Source: Erigeron canadensis (Eukaryota > Streptophyta > Magnoliopsida > Asterales > Asteraceae). Taken from it: 64,000 nucleotides of DNA. A program made the position numbers and the translations under genes. This document shows positions 23,274 through 35,132 of this stretch, piece after piece; position 1 is the stretch's first letter, and each line of letters opens with the position of its first letter. The notes beneath the pieces are model-generated. The model did no database searches and was not told the origin of the DNA. It saw nothing but the letters and a program-made list of their open reading frames with translations. The DNA lies in NCBI RefSeq assembly GCF_010389155.1, contig NC_057768.1, positions 38,481,633 through 38,545,632 on the forward strand. The letters run 5' to 3'.

Positions 23274-23845
23274 TTTCCTGGAATGTAAGAAACTTTGAAC
23301 GAATGTCTATAGTAGGAAATAACTAAAGGTGTGTGTATTGTATGTAAACAACTCGAAATAATATTTATTGTATGTAAAAAAACATATGTGGCAACCATAT
23401 ACAGGTCCCACTTGTCATATTTCAAGCATTGATGATGAAATTTTGAAAACAACAAAACAAAAAATAGTTATATTAATATCTATCTTCTACATATTAAAAG
23501 TATGGATACGGGTCTTTTTCAATTCGAATCTGAATCTTCTATGGTTTTAGGATCTAGAATATTTTTGTTAGATCTTGAATTGGTGGTGGTTTTATTTCAT
23601 ATGTGTTCAAACTTGAATTGTTTTTGTTTCTTTTGAAAAGTGTTCTAACTTGGTTTGTGGTGATGACAAATGAGAAGATGGTGATGAATGGTTGAACCTA
23701 CTACCTTGGATCAGCCATTTCCTGCCACCACCATCATAGATCCTTTATTTTTATTTAATTTTTTTTTTTCTGGATTTCTTATGACTTCAAACTTGGTATT
23801 GATAATTTTTTTTGTATTAGTATCAATCCAACAAAGACACCCTGA
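23274..23845. other. Spacer between FB5 and FB6
   Basis: It probably contains the leader intron of FB6, ending near TTTTTTGTATTAG at about 23820. The TATCAATCCAACAAAGACA that follows is repeated before FB9 (about 35108). No separate gene is seen. Confidence 0.35.
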
Positions 23846-25291
23846 GATGGAAGCTAAATGTTTTGGCTAAAGATAGAATCAGCACCCTCCCTCAGAACAT
23901 AATAGAAACAATCTTATGTGATCTACATATAAGAGATGCAGTAAGGACTAGTGTTCTCTCAAAGAATTGGAGGTACAGTTGGACCCGAATTCCTAAACTT
24001 GTGTTTGTGGAGGATACGTTTGATAAAATAACTGGTAAAGATCAACTGTCTGTTATGGAGCAAGAGCTTCAATTGGAAGGCCTAGGAAAATGGAGGCTTG
24101 AGACATGTAAATTTCTCTATACTATATATCAAGTTCTGTTATTGCACCAGGGTCCAATACTTCAGCTCACCCTTGACATGCACGCAAGTGAATACGTACT
24201 TGAAATTGATCAAATAATACTACATTTGTCAAGGAAAAATACTGTCACTGAATTGAAGCTTCAATTTGATAGCAATGGCGACTTGTATATCTTACCTCTA
24301 TCTATCTACTCATTGCATCAATTAACCAACCTACACCTCGATGGTTGTAAAATTCTCCATCCACTGACATTCAGTGGATTTGGTAGCCTTACAACCTTAT
24401 ACTTGGATGATGTAAGAATACGTGCAAAAACACTTCTACATCTTTTATCCAAATCTCCGTTACTTAAGAGAGTGACTCTGGTAAGTTTTTACTTGAATTT
24501 CTGTACTCATTGGTTTTACATTTTATCTGAATATTGTAATGCTGTTGCTGTAGCTATATGATCTTTACGATAATGACTACGTCCCTGTCCCCTTTATCGA
24601 GCTATTCGAGTGTTTACCGTTGATTGAACATCTGACAACTTCTGTGGCATTGTTTGACCTGGTAAATTTTATACTATTATGATATATCATTGATTCAACT
24701 TGAAACAAAAACTTTGCATGTTTAATCTTTGTTTTTGCCTATGCTACTAGTGTTTAAATAAAGATGCAGCTCCACAAAAGCTTCCAACCTCATTAGTCCA
24801 CCTCAGATACATGTGTTTAGAAGATATACGTATTCCTGGCCATAATGGGTTATCGTGTCTTGCTCTCTTAATCAAACCCTCCCCAAACTTGGAGAAAATT
24901 AATCTTCGGGTAAGTAACACATGTTCATCTTAAATTCTTCTTGTTATGATGTCATGCTAATATATACTGACTCAAGAAATGCCGGTGCTTCCTGCAGAAT
25001 CCGCAGATGTATAGAGGGGAGCAGTATATTGATGGAAACCCCATTACACTGGAAGATTATTCTGATATATGGCTAGAGCATCTGTATGAATTGAATATTA
25101 TATATTTTGCCAACCTGAAAACTGAGTTGGAGTTTTTGAAGCTAATCTTGGTCAAGTCACCTGTGTTAAAGAAGGCGAGAATAGTCCTCGACAAAGAGGT
25201 TACAAAGGATGAAGAGAATCAGTTATTAAGAAATCTCTTACGCGCCCCAAGAGTATCACCCATTGTAGAAATCATTGTTGAGCGTCGTTAG
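23846..25291 (+). CDS. FB6: F-box/FBD/LRR gene, complete except for a frameshifted start
   Basis: The expected ATG at 23846 opens MEAKCFG then TAA, because the segment to the F-box is 31 nt long where paralogs have 30. The F-box frame (DRISTLPQNIIETILCD) is open from 23821 but lacks any ATG before the internal Met of LSVMEQEL near 24055. After that the gene is clean: exons 23863-24480, 24554-24661, 24751-24909 and 24998-25291, all phase 0, about 392 residues from the first in-frame codon TTG. It has F-box, LRRs (LPLSIYSLHQLTNLHLDGC) and the FBD exon (ELEFLKLILVKSPVLKKA; APRVSPIVEIIVE). It is the closest relative of FB9. It could be a recent pseudogene, use a non-AUG start, or reflect a one-base assembly error. 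Confidence 0.7.
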
Positions 25292-26720
25292 CTATATTAA
25301 ACTGAAGTTGAATTTAAATATATGCCTGATGGCTGACGCACACAATTGGCTTCAAATCCTTTAGACCGTTAAAACTATTTGGTTACCTTATTTTGTATGG
25401 TAGTATGTTTAAGTTGATGTTTTTCTTTTTCCAGTCATTGACGTGAACATAAAGTTTCTATCTGTAATACTAGATGCAGTTTGTTTTCCTAAGATTTAAT
25501 TGTGAAACACGTAAAAGGTGGCTAGGTTTCAACAACACCGGTGACTGTGTTTGCATATTGTAGATTTGTAGACAGGGGATATGAGTTCCCAGTAACCAGT
25601 CATTACATGGAAATGTGGCACTGTTATTTGTTAGCTTTAAAAACTTACCTGTTTTTGGTTCGTCTCCCTATCCACGAACTTATACATTTTCACATAACAC
25701 ATAATTAACTTGAAATTAAGGGCTTTGAATCCTTATATAATTGGTGTGTTACAACAAAACACAAAATATAATTACGATCTCATTGAACATTTGAACTATT
25801 AACCTAAAGTCACATAACACAAAATATAATTATGATAATACATCCTTAGAAATGACACCTATTGGGCCTATTGCTCACAATACAAGATTTTTTCAAAGGT
25901 TTTAATGTTACGCTATATTGATTTTATTTTATAAGAATATAATTATTGGTACCAACTACCAACCATATGCTCCCCCTCAAAAATCATCCATACCCAACCC
26001 ATTTAATAACTGTGTCGAAAAGTTGAACCTAAATTTGACTCGCCTAATAAACAGTTGGGTCGACCTTTGTTTTGACAAAACCCATATTGGAAGATATGCA
26101 TATGTCAAGTATCTCTAAACATATGTAATATTTTGAACATACACGTTAAATCTTAGGAAGAGCTATAAGAACGAAAACACAAAATTTGTTGCTGCATTTT
26201 GAAGTTAACAAATGGATGGGGGATATTTAACCCGTTTGTCGGTAAATAACTAAATATAAAGGGGTTGACAGGTTGTAAAGGAGTTTCAATAGCCAACCCA
26301 AACCCATGTACCCAACCTATTAATTAAACATACTAATCGAGTAGTCGTGTTGACTCGTTTATGACCCAAACCTAATCAGTCCTGGGCCAAATCTGCTTAT
26401 TTTTGTTTCGGGTTGTTTCGGAAGTTGCCATCACCTAGTATTTACTCGTTACCATGTATTTCAAATACTGTATATCTCCCTTATCTAGTGGTAGCAAGTT
26501 CCAGTGGCATACATATCATGATTCTTTATTTCCTGACACATAAACTCTCTACCTACAACACTTCGATCGGGGCAAATTTGCTTCAAGGACAAAGAGTACT
26601 TGCCTCAAAGCAATAAGTTGATATTTTGATTTTGATACTTGTTTCTGTTTCTAATCTCGTTAGCATAAACCGACTCAAAGTTTAAGTTTACCTATTAAGG
26701 AACATGCCGACACCAAAATG
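25292..26720. other. Intergenic DNA between FB6 and the solo LTR
   Basis: No gene is recognised. The short open frames here show no family features. Confidence 0.35.
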
Positions 26721-26725
26721 TAAAC

Positions 26726-27161
26726 TGTAGGAATTAATCTTGACTTTAAGGTTACTAAATGGGTTGATTTAATTAGTGCATGGAATAAGAAGTAGAAGTA
26801 GCCAGTCGACATATCGAAGATGTGCATGGAGTTACTTCTATGATTTAATTAGTAGTAGATTTTATTGTTTAGTTTATGGGTAAGTCTATTTGTTTTAGAA
26901 CGAGTCATTGTATTGACCGAATCTAGTGGAAATATCCGTTGGTTATTAGCACGTTAGGAAGATATGGTCATGTCCACCATTTCTTTAGGAAAGTCAGTTG
27001 AGTCAGTGGGCTATATATAGCCATCTATGTTTCATTTAGTAATTCGACAGTTGCAAGTTTCTACTGCATTTTTTCTTTACTTGTCCTTCTCTCCATATTA
27101 TATTACTATATACACATATTTAGAGTGAGTTGTGAGTGAATCTTGGGCTTAATTTCCAACA
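26726..27161 (+). mobile_element. Solo LTR, 436 bp, with 5-bp target-site duplication
   Basis: It begins TGTAGGAATTAA and ends TTAATTTCCAACA, giving matching TG...CA inverted termini. TAAAC flanks both sides (26721-26725 and 27162-27166). A TATA-like GGGCTATATATAGCC lies at about 27008, about 150 bases from the right end, consistent with a U3-R-U5 layout in plus orientation. No internal retrotransposon sequence or second LTR is present, so it is a recombination-derived solo LTR. It sits about 140 bases upstream of the FB7a start. Confidence 0.8.
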
Positions 27162-27305
27162 TAAACTTCTGCTGTATATATGCAGCATTTTAGTATCAAT
27201 TTAACAAGATTGTCCTGATATGAATTTGCTGCTAAATACATCTAAAACTTAACTGTGTTTTTACAACATTGTGTAGTTCTGCTGCTGCAACAACAATATC
27301 CTGAG

Positions 27306-27404
27306 ATGAAATCTCAAAGTTTGTCTTTAGATAGAATACGCACCCTTCCTCCACTCAAAATAGAAGAAATCAGAAATCCTATGCCGTCTTTTGTAGACAA
27401 ATGA
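27306..27404 (+). pseudogene. FB7a: decoy exon-1 start fragment upstream of FB7
   Basis: CCTGAG then ATG at 27306 opens a family-type N terminus (MKSQSLSLDRIRTLPP) that breaks down inside the F-box and stops at TGA 27402-27404. A second F-box start follows at 27478. This is either a broken duplicate of the first exon or the remains of the original FB7 start. Confidence 0.6.
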
Positions 27405-27477
27405 TGAATACGCTTGGAACTGAAATGGACATATTAATTTAACTCTGTTTCATGAACTGATTTTTGCAGCATTGGAT

Positions 27478-28957
27478 ATGATTAGCAGTCTTCCTTCATC
27501 CTTAATAGAAACCATCCTGTGTTTTCTACCAATTCAAGAGGCAGCAAGGACAAGTATCCTCTCAAGGGAATGGAGGTACAATTGGACCACAATCCCCAAA
27601 CTTGTGCTTGATGAGAATACTTTTGAAGTATCAATTAATAATCTTTCCGATCCTGAGAGAACAGTTAAGATACCAAGTCTAAGGATTAGGTTGACCATCA
27701 GGGACTTGGTCAGGAGGTGTAAGTTTCTTTGTGCTATGGACGAAATTATGTTACTGCACCGGGGTCCAATACTTGAGTTAAGCCTTTCCATGTATGCAGA
27801 GAATAACTGTATTGAAGTTGACCAGATAATAGCATTCTTGTCGAGACAGAATACAGTCAGGAAACTTAAGCTGGATTTGGATAATGTTGGTAACCAAAAA
27901 ATTGTACCCTTATCTATCTTCTCATTGGACCAGTTAACGGATCTGTCTCTCGAAGGCTGTGATATTGAACTTCCACCATCATCAACCTATGGATTTGCTA
28001 GCCTTTATATTTGGATGACGTAAATGTCTCTATAAAAAATTTTCTACATCTCTTATCCAATTGTCCTTTACTCAACAAAATCGACGTTGTAAGTTCTTTT
28101 TACAATATCAATCTACATGAGCTTTTCATTAGATATCTGAATATTGTAACTTGCTGCAGCTTATAAATCAAACTAGGGACATTGATGACGATTACCTCAT
28201 TATTGAGCTATTCGAGTGTTTACCTGTCATCAAACATCTCACTATTTGGAGTCATGTTATTGAGGTAATACTTATCTGCAAGCTATAGATTGGATTCAGT
28301 ATGAAAATACGCTATATATCGGATTCAATAACGAAAATAAGCTATATATTGGATACAATGAAAATAAATATATATAGATCTAGCTGTTAATCTTTTTCTT
28401 TTGGCTTATTTTCTAAGTGCATTGCTGGAGGCCTGGTTCCATCGGAGCTTCCAATGTCATTAGTCAACCTGAAATACTTTTGTTTGAACCAAGTGTGTTT
28501 CACTCACTCACATGCATTACCTTTTCTTGTACTCGTGCTTAAAAGCTCCCCGAACTTGGAGAAACTTAAGCTAAGGGTAAAGAGCGTAAACCCATCTTAT
28601 CTTATTGTTTTTTGTTCGTATGCCAAAGTAAACTAACGCAGGTAATAATTACCTACACAGATTCTCCCTGAAGATTTATGCAGTTTTCCTGAAGATTATT
28701 TAAGCTACATTGCCCCAAAAGATTATTCCGATATCTGTTTGGGGCATTTGGATGAATTAGAGATTAGAAACTTCACCAACTTGGAGACCGAGTTGGAGTT
28801 TGTGAAGTTTATGTTGGCCAAATCACCCACGCTGAAAAGGCTGAGGATATACCTCTACAAAAAGGTTCCCAAGGATGTAGAGCTGATCAAATTGTTAAAA
28901 GTTCTCCTGCACTCGCCTCAGGCATCACCGGTGGTTGATATCATTGTTAAGGCCTAA
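27478..28957 (+). pseudogene. FB7: F-box/FBD/LRR gene with a 7-base deletion in exon 1
   Basis: ATG at 27478 follows a leader acceptor (TTTTTGCAG) and enters the F-box at once (MISSLPSSLIETILCFL). The frame is good through the LRR region (VPLSIFSLDQLTDLSLEGCD). Around 28004 paralogs read AGCCTTACAACCTTATACTTGG but FB7 lacks seven bases, and the shifted frame ends at TAA 28021-28023. Downstream parts are otherwise well preserved: exon 1 to 28088, then 28160-28264, 28418-28576 and 28661-28957, phase 0, ending with a complete FBD (ELEFVKFMLAKSPTLKRL; SPQASPVVDIIVK). One lesion is enough to truncate the product at about 181 residues, keeping the F-box but losing later LRRs and FBD. Confidence 0.8.
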
Positions 28958-30351
28958 ATAAACTGTAGCTGAGTTACAAACAACAGGCGCAGGCATTGTC
29001 GAACTTATGTGTTTTTTGTCAGTTAATCCAACTTATATACAATTAACTAAACTAATGTTACTGCTGATTATATTTTATCCGACAATGCATCTTTTGTTGA
29101 TTTCTCTAGATACAGATTTCTAATTGTGCAATGTATATATGTACGAGTATTAACTTTTGACATGAAAAAAAGCTTAGTAAGTAGAGAAAAAAAAAAAGAA
29201 GCCTAGTGTTCTTTTTCAAATAAGCTTTTCACCTTTTAAGCCAGAAGAAGATACTATCTAGATTATTTTTTTAACAGCAGAAAAGATAATATATAATTAG
29301 AGAGACTTTCATGTAAAACATCAAATTTATGAAAAGATGTGAAGTTACAAAGTTAGAATTATATATATACTAAATTTATGTTATGACAAAACGAAGTCCT
29401 TCCAATAAAAGTTTGGATCCAAGAAAACTTGAGTTCGAGTTCTAAAGGGACAAGATTTACCTTATTAATTGGGTGAGGGAATTCTTTAATTAATACAATA
29501 TAATCTAAATCTGTTATATTTGATCCGTACATATAAAAAATATACTCGTAACATTCTTGTCATTTATAATTGGCAAAAGATCGAATGGACGTACTTAAAA
29601 AATGTTGACTAGTAAAGGGGTGAAACAGGTATGTTAATATGAAATAGAGGGACCAAATGTATAGAAGGTTATTCCTTGATTTTATCTTCAGTAATAAACG
29701 TGGTATTACAGTTTAACACACACATATTGAAGCAGGGAATGAAAGAAAGGGTAAAAATTCATTCTTTTGGTATAACAACTCTCACTCAGGTTTTATTTCC
29801 TTGACTTATGTATTTTAATAATGTTATGTATGTATCTTTTAGTAATTATAATAAGTTTCTTCGTCATGATTTTGTTCGTTTGTTTGTATACATTTGGATC
29901 TATTTAGGTTTATGCTTCTCCAGATCTCCTTTTAAAATAACTGATAATTTTTTTTTAATAAAAACAGAGAATTTAATTATATGAAGGTATATATTGTTAA
30001 AAAACGCCTAAATCATAAAATTTTACAGTAATAAAAAACCTAGAGAAGCCAAAGACTTATTGTAGTTAGGCTATCTTCAGTGGGGTGCCCTTGGATATCC
30101 TTTGCTGCCCTTACCTAAAGGCATGTCCTTATTTTTGTTTTTAGTTGGAGGTAAAAGGATATCTAAGGATATGTACGGATGTTTGTATAGTTGGAGATAA
30201 AGCTATAAGATTTGAAGGATTTATAAGGATATATAATGATTTGTAAGGATATGATGTGACAACGCCTAAGGGGCGTCCTTAGCATTGGATATAGCCTTAT
30301 TAAATTATAAAGACACACCTTACCATTGACCAAATCGAGAATTTTCTTATG
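28958..30351. other. Intergenic, including the inferred promoter and leader of FB8
   Basis: GAGGGACCAAATGTATAG at about 29649 matches GAGGGACCAAATGTGTAG at about 33230. It is followed by a leader (about 29700-29790) ending CTCTCACTCAG with a GT donor, comparable to the leader before FB9. 30063-30300 contains repeated AAGGATAT phrases of unknown nature. No protein gene is seen. Confidence 0.4.
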
Positions 30352-30364
30352 AAGACACACCTTA

Positions 30365-30553
30365 ACCAATCATCAATAGATGGATTGGTATATGGTGGAG
30401 CCTGAGACTGGGAGGTCTTGGGTTTAAATTCTGGTGTGAGCAAAATGCTCCCACGAATGAAGACGGGTTTTACCATAATTGGTTTCCTCTGGAATTGGAG
30501 TTAGGTATATGAAGAGGCATGCTGTTGAGCCCAAATTTTCCGTCAAAAGAAAA
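30365..30553 (+). mobile_element. tRNA-derived SINE with 13-bp target-site duplication
   Basis: AAGACACACCTTA flanks the element on both sides (30352-30364 and 30554-30566). The head has an A-box-like GGTATATGGTGGAGCCTGAG and a B-box-like GGTCTTGGGTTTAAATTCTGG arrangement at about 30415. The tail is A-rich (CGTCAAAAGAAAA). The length of 189 bp fits plant SINEs. The flanking AAGACACACCTTACCATTG phrase also occurs at 30310, so local duplication preceded or accompanied insertion. Confidence 0.6.
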
Positions 30554-30566
30554 AAGACACACCTTA

Positions 30567-31124
30567 CCATTGTTTGAATCGAGAGTTTTTTTATAACGGC
30601 AAATAAACCTTACCTCAGGCCAGGTATTGAACCTTTTACGTCAATAAGCTAGAGCCTCTACCCAGGGTAGACATGGGCTAACCCTGAATCAAGATTTGAA
30701 TTCACAATATTTAGTTGACTCTTGCCTGCCATATATACAGAGTGCATATAAAGTACTCTTTTTCAGAACATCCTTTTACTATCAATAATCCTTATTTCAC
30801 GTCAAAGTAAGCCACCATGTGAACGTCTTTCGATTTCTGCTTGATCACTTTTTTTCCATTTCTGATTTACCAGGTCTGTAGATTTGTCATTTCGATTTCT
30901 GTTTTTTTTTTTTTTTCTTTTCACTCACCGTATATGAAAATGCGTCGTCTATGTTCAAGAGTATGATGGTTCCACACTTCTACTTTACTTGCGTGTACTA
31001 AGTTTATAAATCTGGTCCGTTGTGCTCAACATTTTTTAAATGTGATATTTGGCAAACTGACTATCCTTAATCAGTTCTTACACTTGATTTTGCAGCTTTC
31101 TTTCAAGAGTTATAATATCTTAAG
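30567..31124. other. Upstream region and leader intron of FB8
   Basis: A pyrimidine-rich stretch precedes the acceptor TTTTGCAG at about 31096. The untranslated CTTTCTTTCAAGAGTTATAA then leads to the ATG at 31125. No other gene is seen. Confidence 0.4.
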
Positions 31125-32594
31125 ATGGAGACTCAAGGTTTGTCTACGGATAGGATCAGCACCCTTCCGCAATCTCTAATAGAAAATATCCTCTGTCTTG
31201 TACCGATCAAAGATGCAGTGAGGACGAGTGTCCTCGCTAGGGAATGGAGATCCAAATGGACCACAATTCCTAAACTTGTGTTTAGTGAGTATTCATTTGA
31301 TTTATCTACCAAATTCAATAAGGTCAAGCTGTCCCAAATGAAGAATACCGATCCACTCTACATGGAACGTCAAAGAAAAATGATGAGCAGGAAGTGTAAA
31401 CTTTTCTATGCTTTATTCCAAGTTCTATCGGTACACCAGGGTCCAATACATGAGTTTGGCCTTTCCACAGACGGAGACGACACCTATGTAGAAGTTGACC
31501 AAATAATAGGTCATTTGGCAAGGAACAGTGCTCTTAAGAAACTTACACTCGACTTGGCCACCCGTCCATGTTATTATAAAGTGCTGTTATCTTTCTTCTC
31601 TTTCTTCTCATTGCATCATCTAACAGAGTTGGATCTTCTGGCTGTCATATTACCCTACAACCAGCTTCCAGTCCATTTAGGAGCCTTACAAGATTGTGCT
31701 TGAATTATGTAAAGATATCTACAAAAGAGCTTCTAAATCTTGTATCCAGTTGTCCATTACTTACAAGCTTCAGTTTGGTAAGTACTTGTTAGAATATCAA
31801 TCATTCCTCGCAGACTTTCATTATTTATCTAAAAATGTAAGTTGCTGCAGCTTGAAAAATGTGAGATACATAGTGATCATGGCTCCACCCTTATGGAGCT
31901 ATTCAAGTGTTTACCTATGATTGAAGATTTGACTATTTCGAATCGGCTCTTTCAGGTAAATATTTATTCATATGATATATAACTGATATAGCTTGAATGT
32001 AAACCTTTGGTTATTAACTTTGGTTTGGCCTATAGTTTTGGTGGTTTTATGAAGATTTATATTCAAAAGGATTAAATGGATTAGAGCTTCGAACATCATT
32101 AGACCACCTCCAATGCTTCCGTGTTGAAGATATGTATTTTACTGGCAGAATGGACTTGGTTTTTATCCTTAGTGTGATCAGATGCTCCCCAAACTTAGAG
32201 AAATTTAAGCTACATGTGAGTAACATAGATCTATCTTCTATCCTCTTCGTGTTTATTCTTATATGCCAAAATACTCTAACGCTTTAAATACTGACAGATG
32301 TTTGGCGAACTTAAAGAAAGTGAGTGGAATTCTCGTACAGAGTCTGTTACCCATGAAGATTATCCGGATATTTGGTTGGAGAATCTGAATGAATTGGAGA
32401 TTTTCAATTTTGGAAATTCGAAGCAAGAGTTAGATCTTGTGAAGCTTATCTTGGCCAATTCACCCATGCTGAAAAAGTTGAGCCTATTCCCCTACCGTAA
32501 GATTACTAAAGATGAGGAAATGTCGCTATTAGAAATTCTCTTACACTCCCCACGTGCATCGCCCATGGTAGAACAACTCATTGTCAAGAAGTAG
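31125..32594 (+). pseudogene. FB8: F-box/FBD/LRR gene with a single-base frameshift
   Basis: The family layout is complete: exons 31125-31777, 31851-31955, 32036-32215 and 32298-32594, all with GT-AG borders. The F-box (DRISTLPQSLIENILCLV to WRSKWTTIPKLVF) is intact. Near 31640 the sequence reads CTTCTGGCTGTCAT where the family LRR requires one more base (a GGC TGT reading, as in paralogs' D-GC). The uncorrected frame stops at 31701-31703. From 31643 on the correct frame is open to the end of exon 1, and exons 2-4 are clean, with a full FBD (ELDLVKLILANSPMLKKL; HSPRASPMVEQLIV). As the only defect, this could be a very young pseudogene, a null allele or a sequencing error. Confidence 0.75.
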
Positions 32595-34030
32595 AAGTCA
32601 TCGTCCGAAGATGAAAGGTGATGTTGAGTTGGAAATTGGATTGTATGCCTTGCACTGCAATTAGCTTCGGACCCCTTTGTCTTTCTGAACTATCGCTGGG
32701 TTTTGTTTTTATTTTAGCTGGTTAATCTTTTTAGTCTGTTCTGTAGTTGACCAAAACTATTGAGAGTCCAACAGAAACATTTCCTTATATTTCTATAACG
32801 TTTTAGTACTGTATGTGGCAGTTCAACCATAGATGATATTGTGTCATTGGTCTTTAATTTTCCAATATCTTACTTAAGGGAGGTTATGGTGTTTAAATGG
32901 ATTTGTAGCTCAAATCCCACTTGATCGAATTTTGTTATGTTTGAATTGGTTTTTGTCATGAATTACTTGATCCAAGATAAGCTCACACTCTTTCATAAAC
33001 TTCTCACGTATTTAGTTTTGAATTGGTTTTCTCTCTGTAATCTTGTTAGCTATATATTGGATACAGTGAAAATAAATAAACAAATAAATAAAGAGAAAAG
33101 TGAATATAAGGTTTTAAAGGTGGAACCCATGCGGCGAGGGTTACGCCGGTACTGTATCTAACCACTATAATGAAATCCAAACAAACAATGATTGGTAAAG
33201 GGGCCAAACAGTGTGTTACATAAACTAGAGGGACCAAATGTGTAGACAGTTACTTGATTTTAGTAAGGTGTGTTACAGTTTGAAGCACGTATCACACTAT
33301 CACAGAATGTAACTAAAAAAATAGGGTAAACATTTGTATGTACTCAGAGAATAAAGAAAAGAGGTACTGCCCTAAAAAAGGAAAAAAACTCATCACAGTA
33401 TTCACTCACTCACCCAGGTATTATTTCCTCGGTTTACTTTTTTCATTTTTTTTATCTTCTTCATTTTTTCTTTTAATCTTTACTTAACTTGATTGGAGTG
33501 TATCTTAAATTCTTAATGTCATGTTTATTACAGTATTTGCTGCTTGTTTGTATACCTTTGCAGATAGTTAGGTTTAAGCTGCTTGATTAATTTTTTAAGA
33601 AAAGGATTAATTTTTTATTAGGAAAAATAAACACAAAACCCAAACTGAAATGTGAAATTGGTTTTCGGTTGGGGTTGAACACTTGAATCTGAATTCATTT
33701 AGTCAATTCAGGGCAACCCTGGAAACCCGACTGATATATATGTAATCTCTTTATTTTCATGTTAATTAGATATCTTTTGTATATGACATTATAGGCTGTG
33801 ACACAATGTGTTTGGATGGGTGATAAATCAATGCCAGGGGATGCGTTTGGGTGGTGCGCAGCCAAATCTCTAAAAAGCCTCCATAGTCTTCAACATGCAA
33901 TGATTTTTTAACCACTCGACTACCTCTTTTGTTCCATTTTTACTTTACTACACTAGCCTAGTAATATGTTCCATTCTATGTACATAAGGAGTCATCCAAT
34001 TGCTACGTAGGTTGTTGAACATTCTGAAGC
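32595..34030. other. Intergenic, with the inferred promoter and leader exon of FB9
   Basis: GAGGGACCAAATGTGTAG at about 33230 is followed by a leader to about 33418 ending CACTCACTCACCCAG with a GT donor. About 33780-33900 resembles DNA upstream of FB5 (ACATTATAGGCTGTGA; AACCAAATCTCTAAAA-type phrases near 21425 and 21700), so 5' flanks were duplicated too. Confidence 0.4.
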
Positions 34031-34046
34031 AATCTCAAATTTCTCT

Positions 34047-34727
34047 ACAACAACAACAACAACAAGGTACCCAATCCCGACATAAGCCGGGCTATGGGGG
34101 AGGTATGATGTAGACAGACCTTACCCCTACTCAAAGGTAGAGAGGCTCCTTCCAGATCCACTAGAGTGGAAGGGACCTCCGGCCCAAAAGTGAAAAATAG
34201 GGTTAGATCCACCGGGGTGGAAGCCTTAACCGGATAGGGATAAACTCGATCTCAAACTCTCAATCTCAATCTCAATCCCACTCTTCGGATCACAAATTCA
34301 GATCTTAGATCTAGAAATTTGTTACCGTTAGGGAGAGGGAGAGGTTAGAGAGAGAGAAGAGAGAGAACCCTTAGCTCACATTTACAACAACAACAACAAC
34401 AAGGTACCCAATCCCGACATAAGCCGGGCTATGGGGGAGGTATGATGTAGACAGACCTTACCCCTACTCAAAGGTAGAGAGGCTCCTTCCAGATCCACTA
34501 GAGTGGAAGGGACCTCCGGCCCAAAAGTGAAAAATAGGGTTAGATCCACCGGGGTGGAAGCCTTAACCGGATAGGGATAAACTCGATCTCAAACTCTCAA
34601 TCTCAATCTCAATCCCACTCTTCGGATCACAAATTCAGATCTTAGATCTAGAAATTTGTTACCGTTAGGGAGAGGGAGAGGTTAGAGAGAGAGAAGAGAG
34701 AGAACCCTTAGCTCACATTAGCTCAAT
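34047..34727 (-). mobile_element. Perfect tandem dimer of a 337-bp SINE-like unit inside one 16-bp TSD
   Basis: AATCTCAAATTTCTCT flanks the insertion at 34031-34046 and 34728-34743. Between them a unit of 337 bp is present twice, with no difference found by eye (AAGGTACCCAATCCC at 34064 and 34401; GTTACCGTTAGGG at 34321 and 34658). Each unit starts on the plus strand with (CAA)n, so on the minus strand it ends in (TTG)n, the tail type known from TS-class plant SINEs. The body includes GTAGACAGACCTTACCCCTA, shared with other SINE copies in this window. No obvious tRNA head is visible. The identity of the copies implies a very recent event. Confidence 0.75.
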
Positions 34728-34743
34728 AATCTCAAATTTCTCT

Positions 34744-35132
34744 CATTCTAAATAAAGTACCTTGGGTTGTCCCTCATACTTGAGATACATTTCTAGCTCC
34801 AAGCAGTTCTAATTTTTGAATCAATTTCCCAAATGCTCTCACCTTACAATCTAATAGTATGAACCCACAAAGACTCTTTTCTTGATACCACATTACACAA
34901 GTATTTTAGTTACTAGAGTTTCATTCCACTTAACTAAGGATTTTGGGCCTTAGGCATTGCCACACCAAAAAATCATGACGTTTTTCATTGAAATGACGGG
35001 TCTTTGCATATAATGTCGCTCACTGTTGTAGTACATTTGTTATTCAGTCTTTTATCTTCAATGGATTTTTACAGTGACTAATATATATGTAGCTTTTGTG
35101 TAGTAGTATTAATCCAACAAAGACAGTCTGAG
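34744..35132. other. Spacer before FB9
   Basis: No gene. It ends with AATCCAACAAAGACA and CTGAG directly before the first ATG of FB9, as in FB6. Confidence 0.4.
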
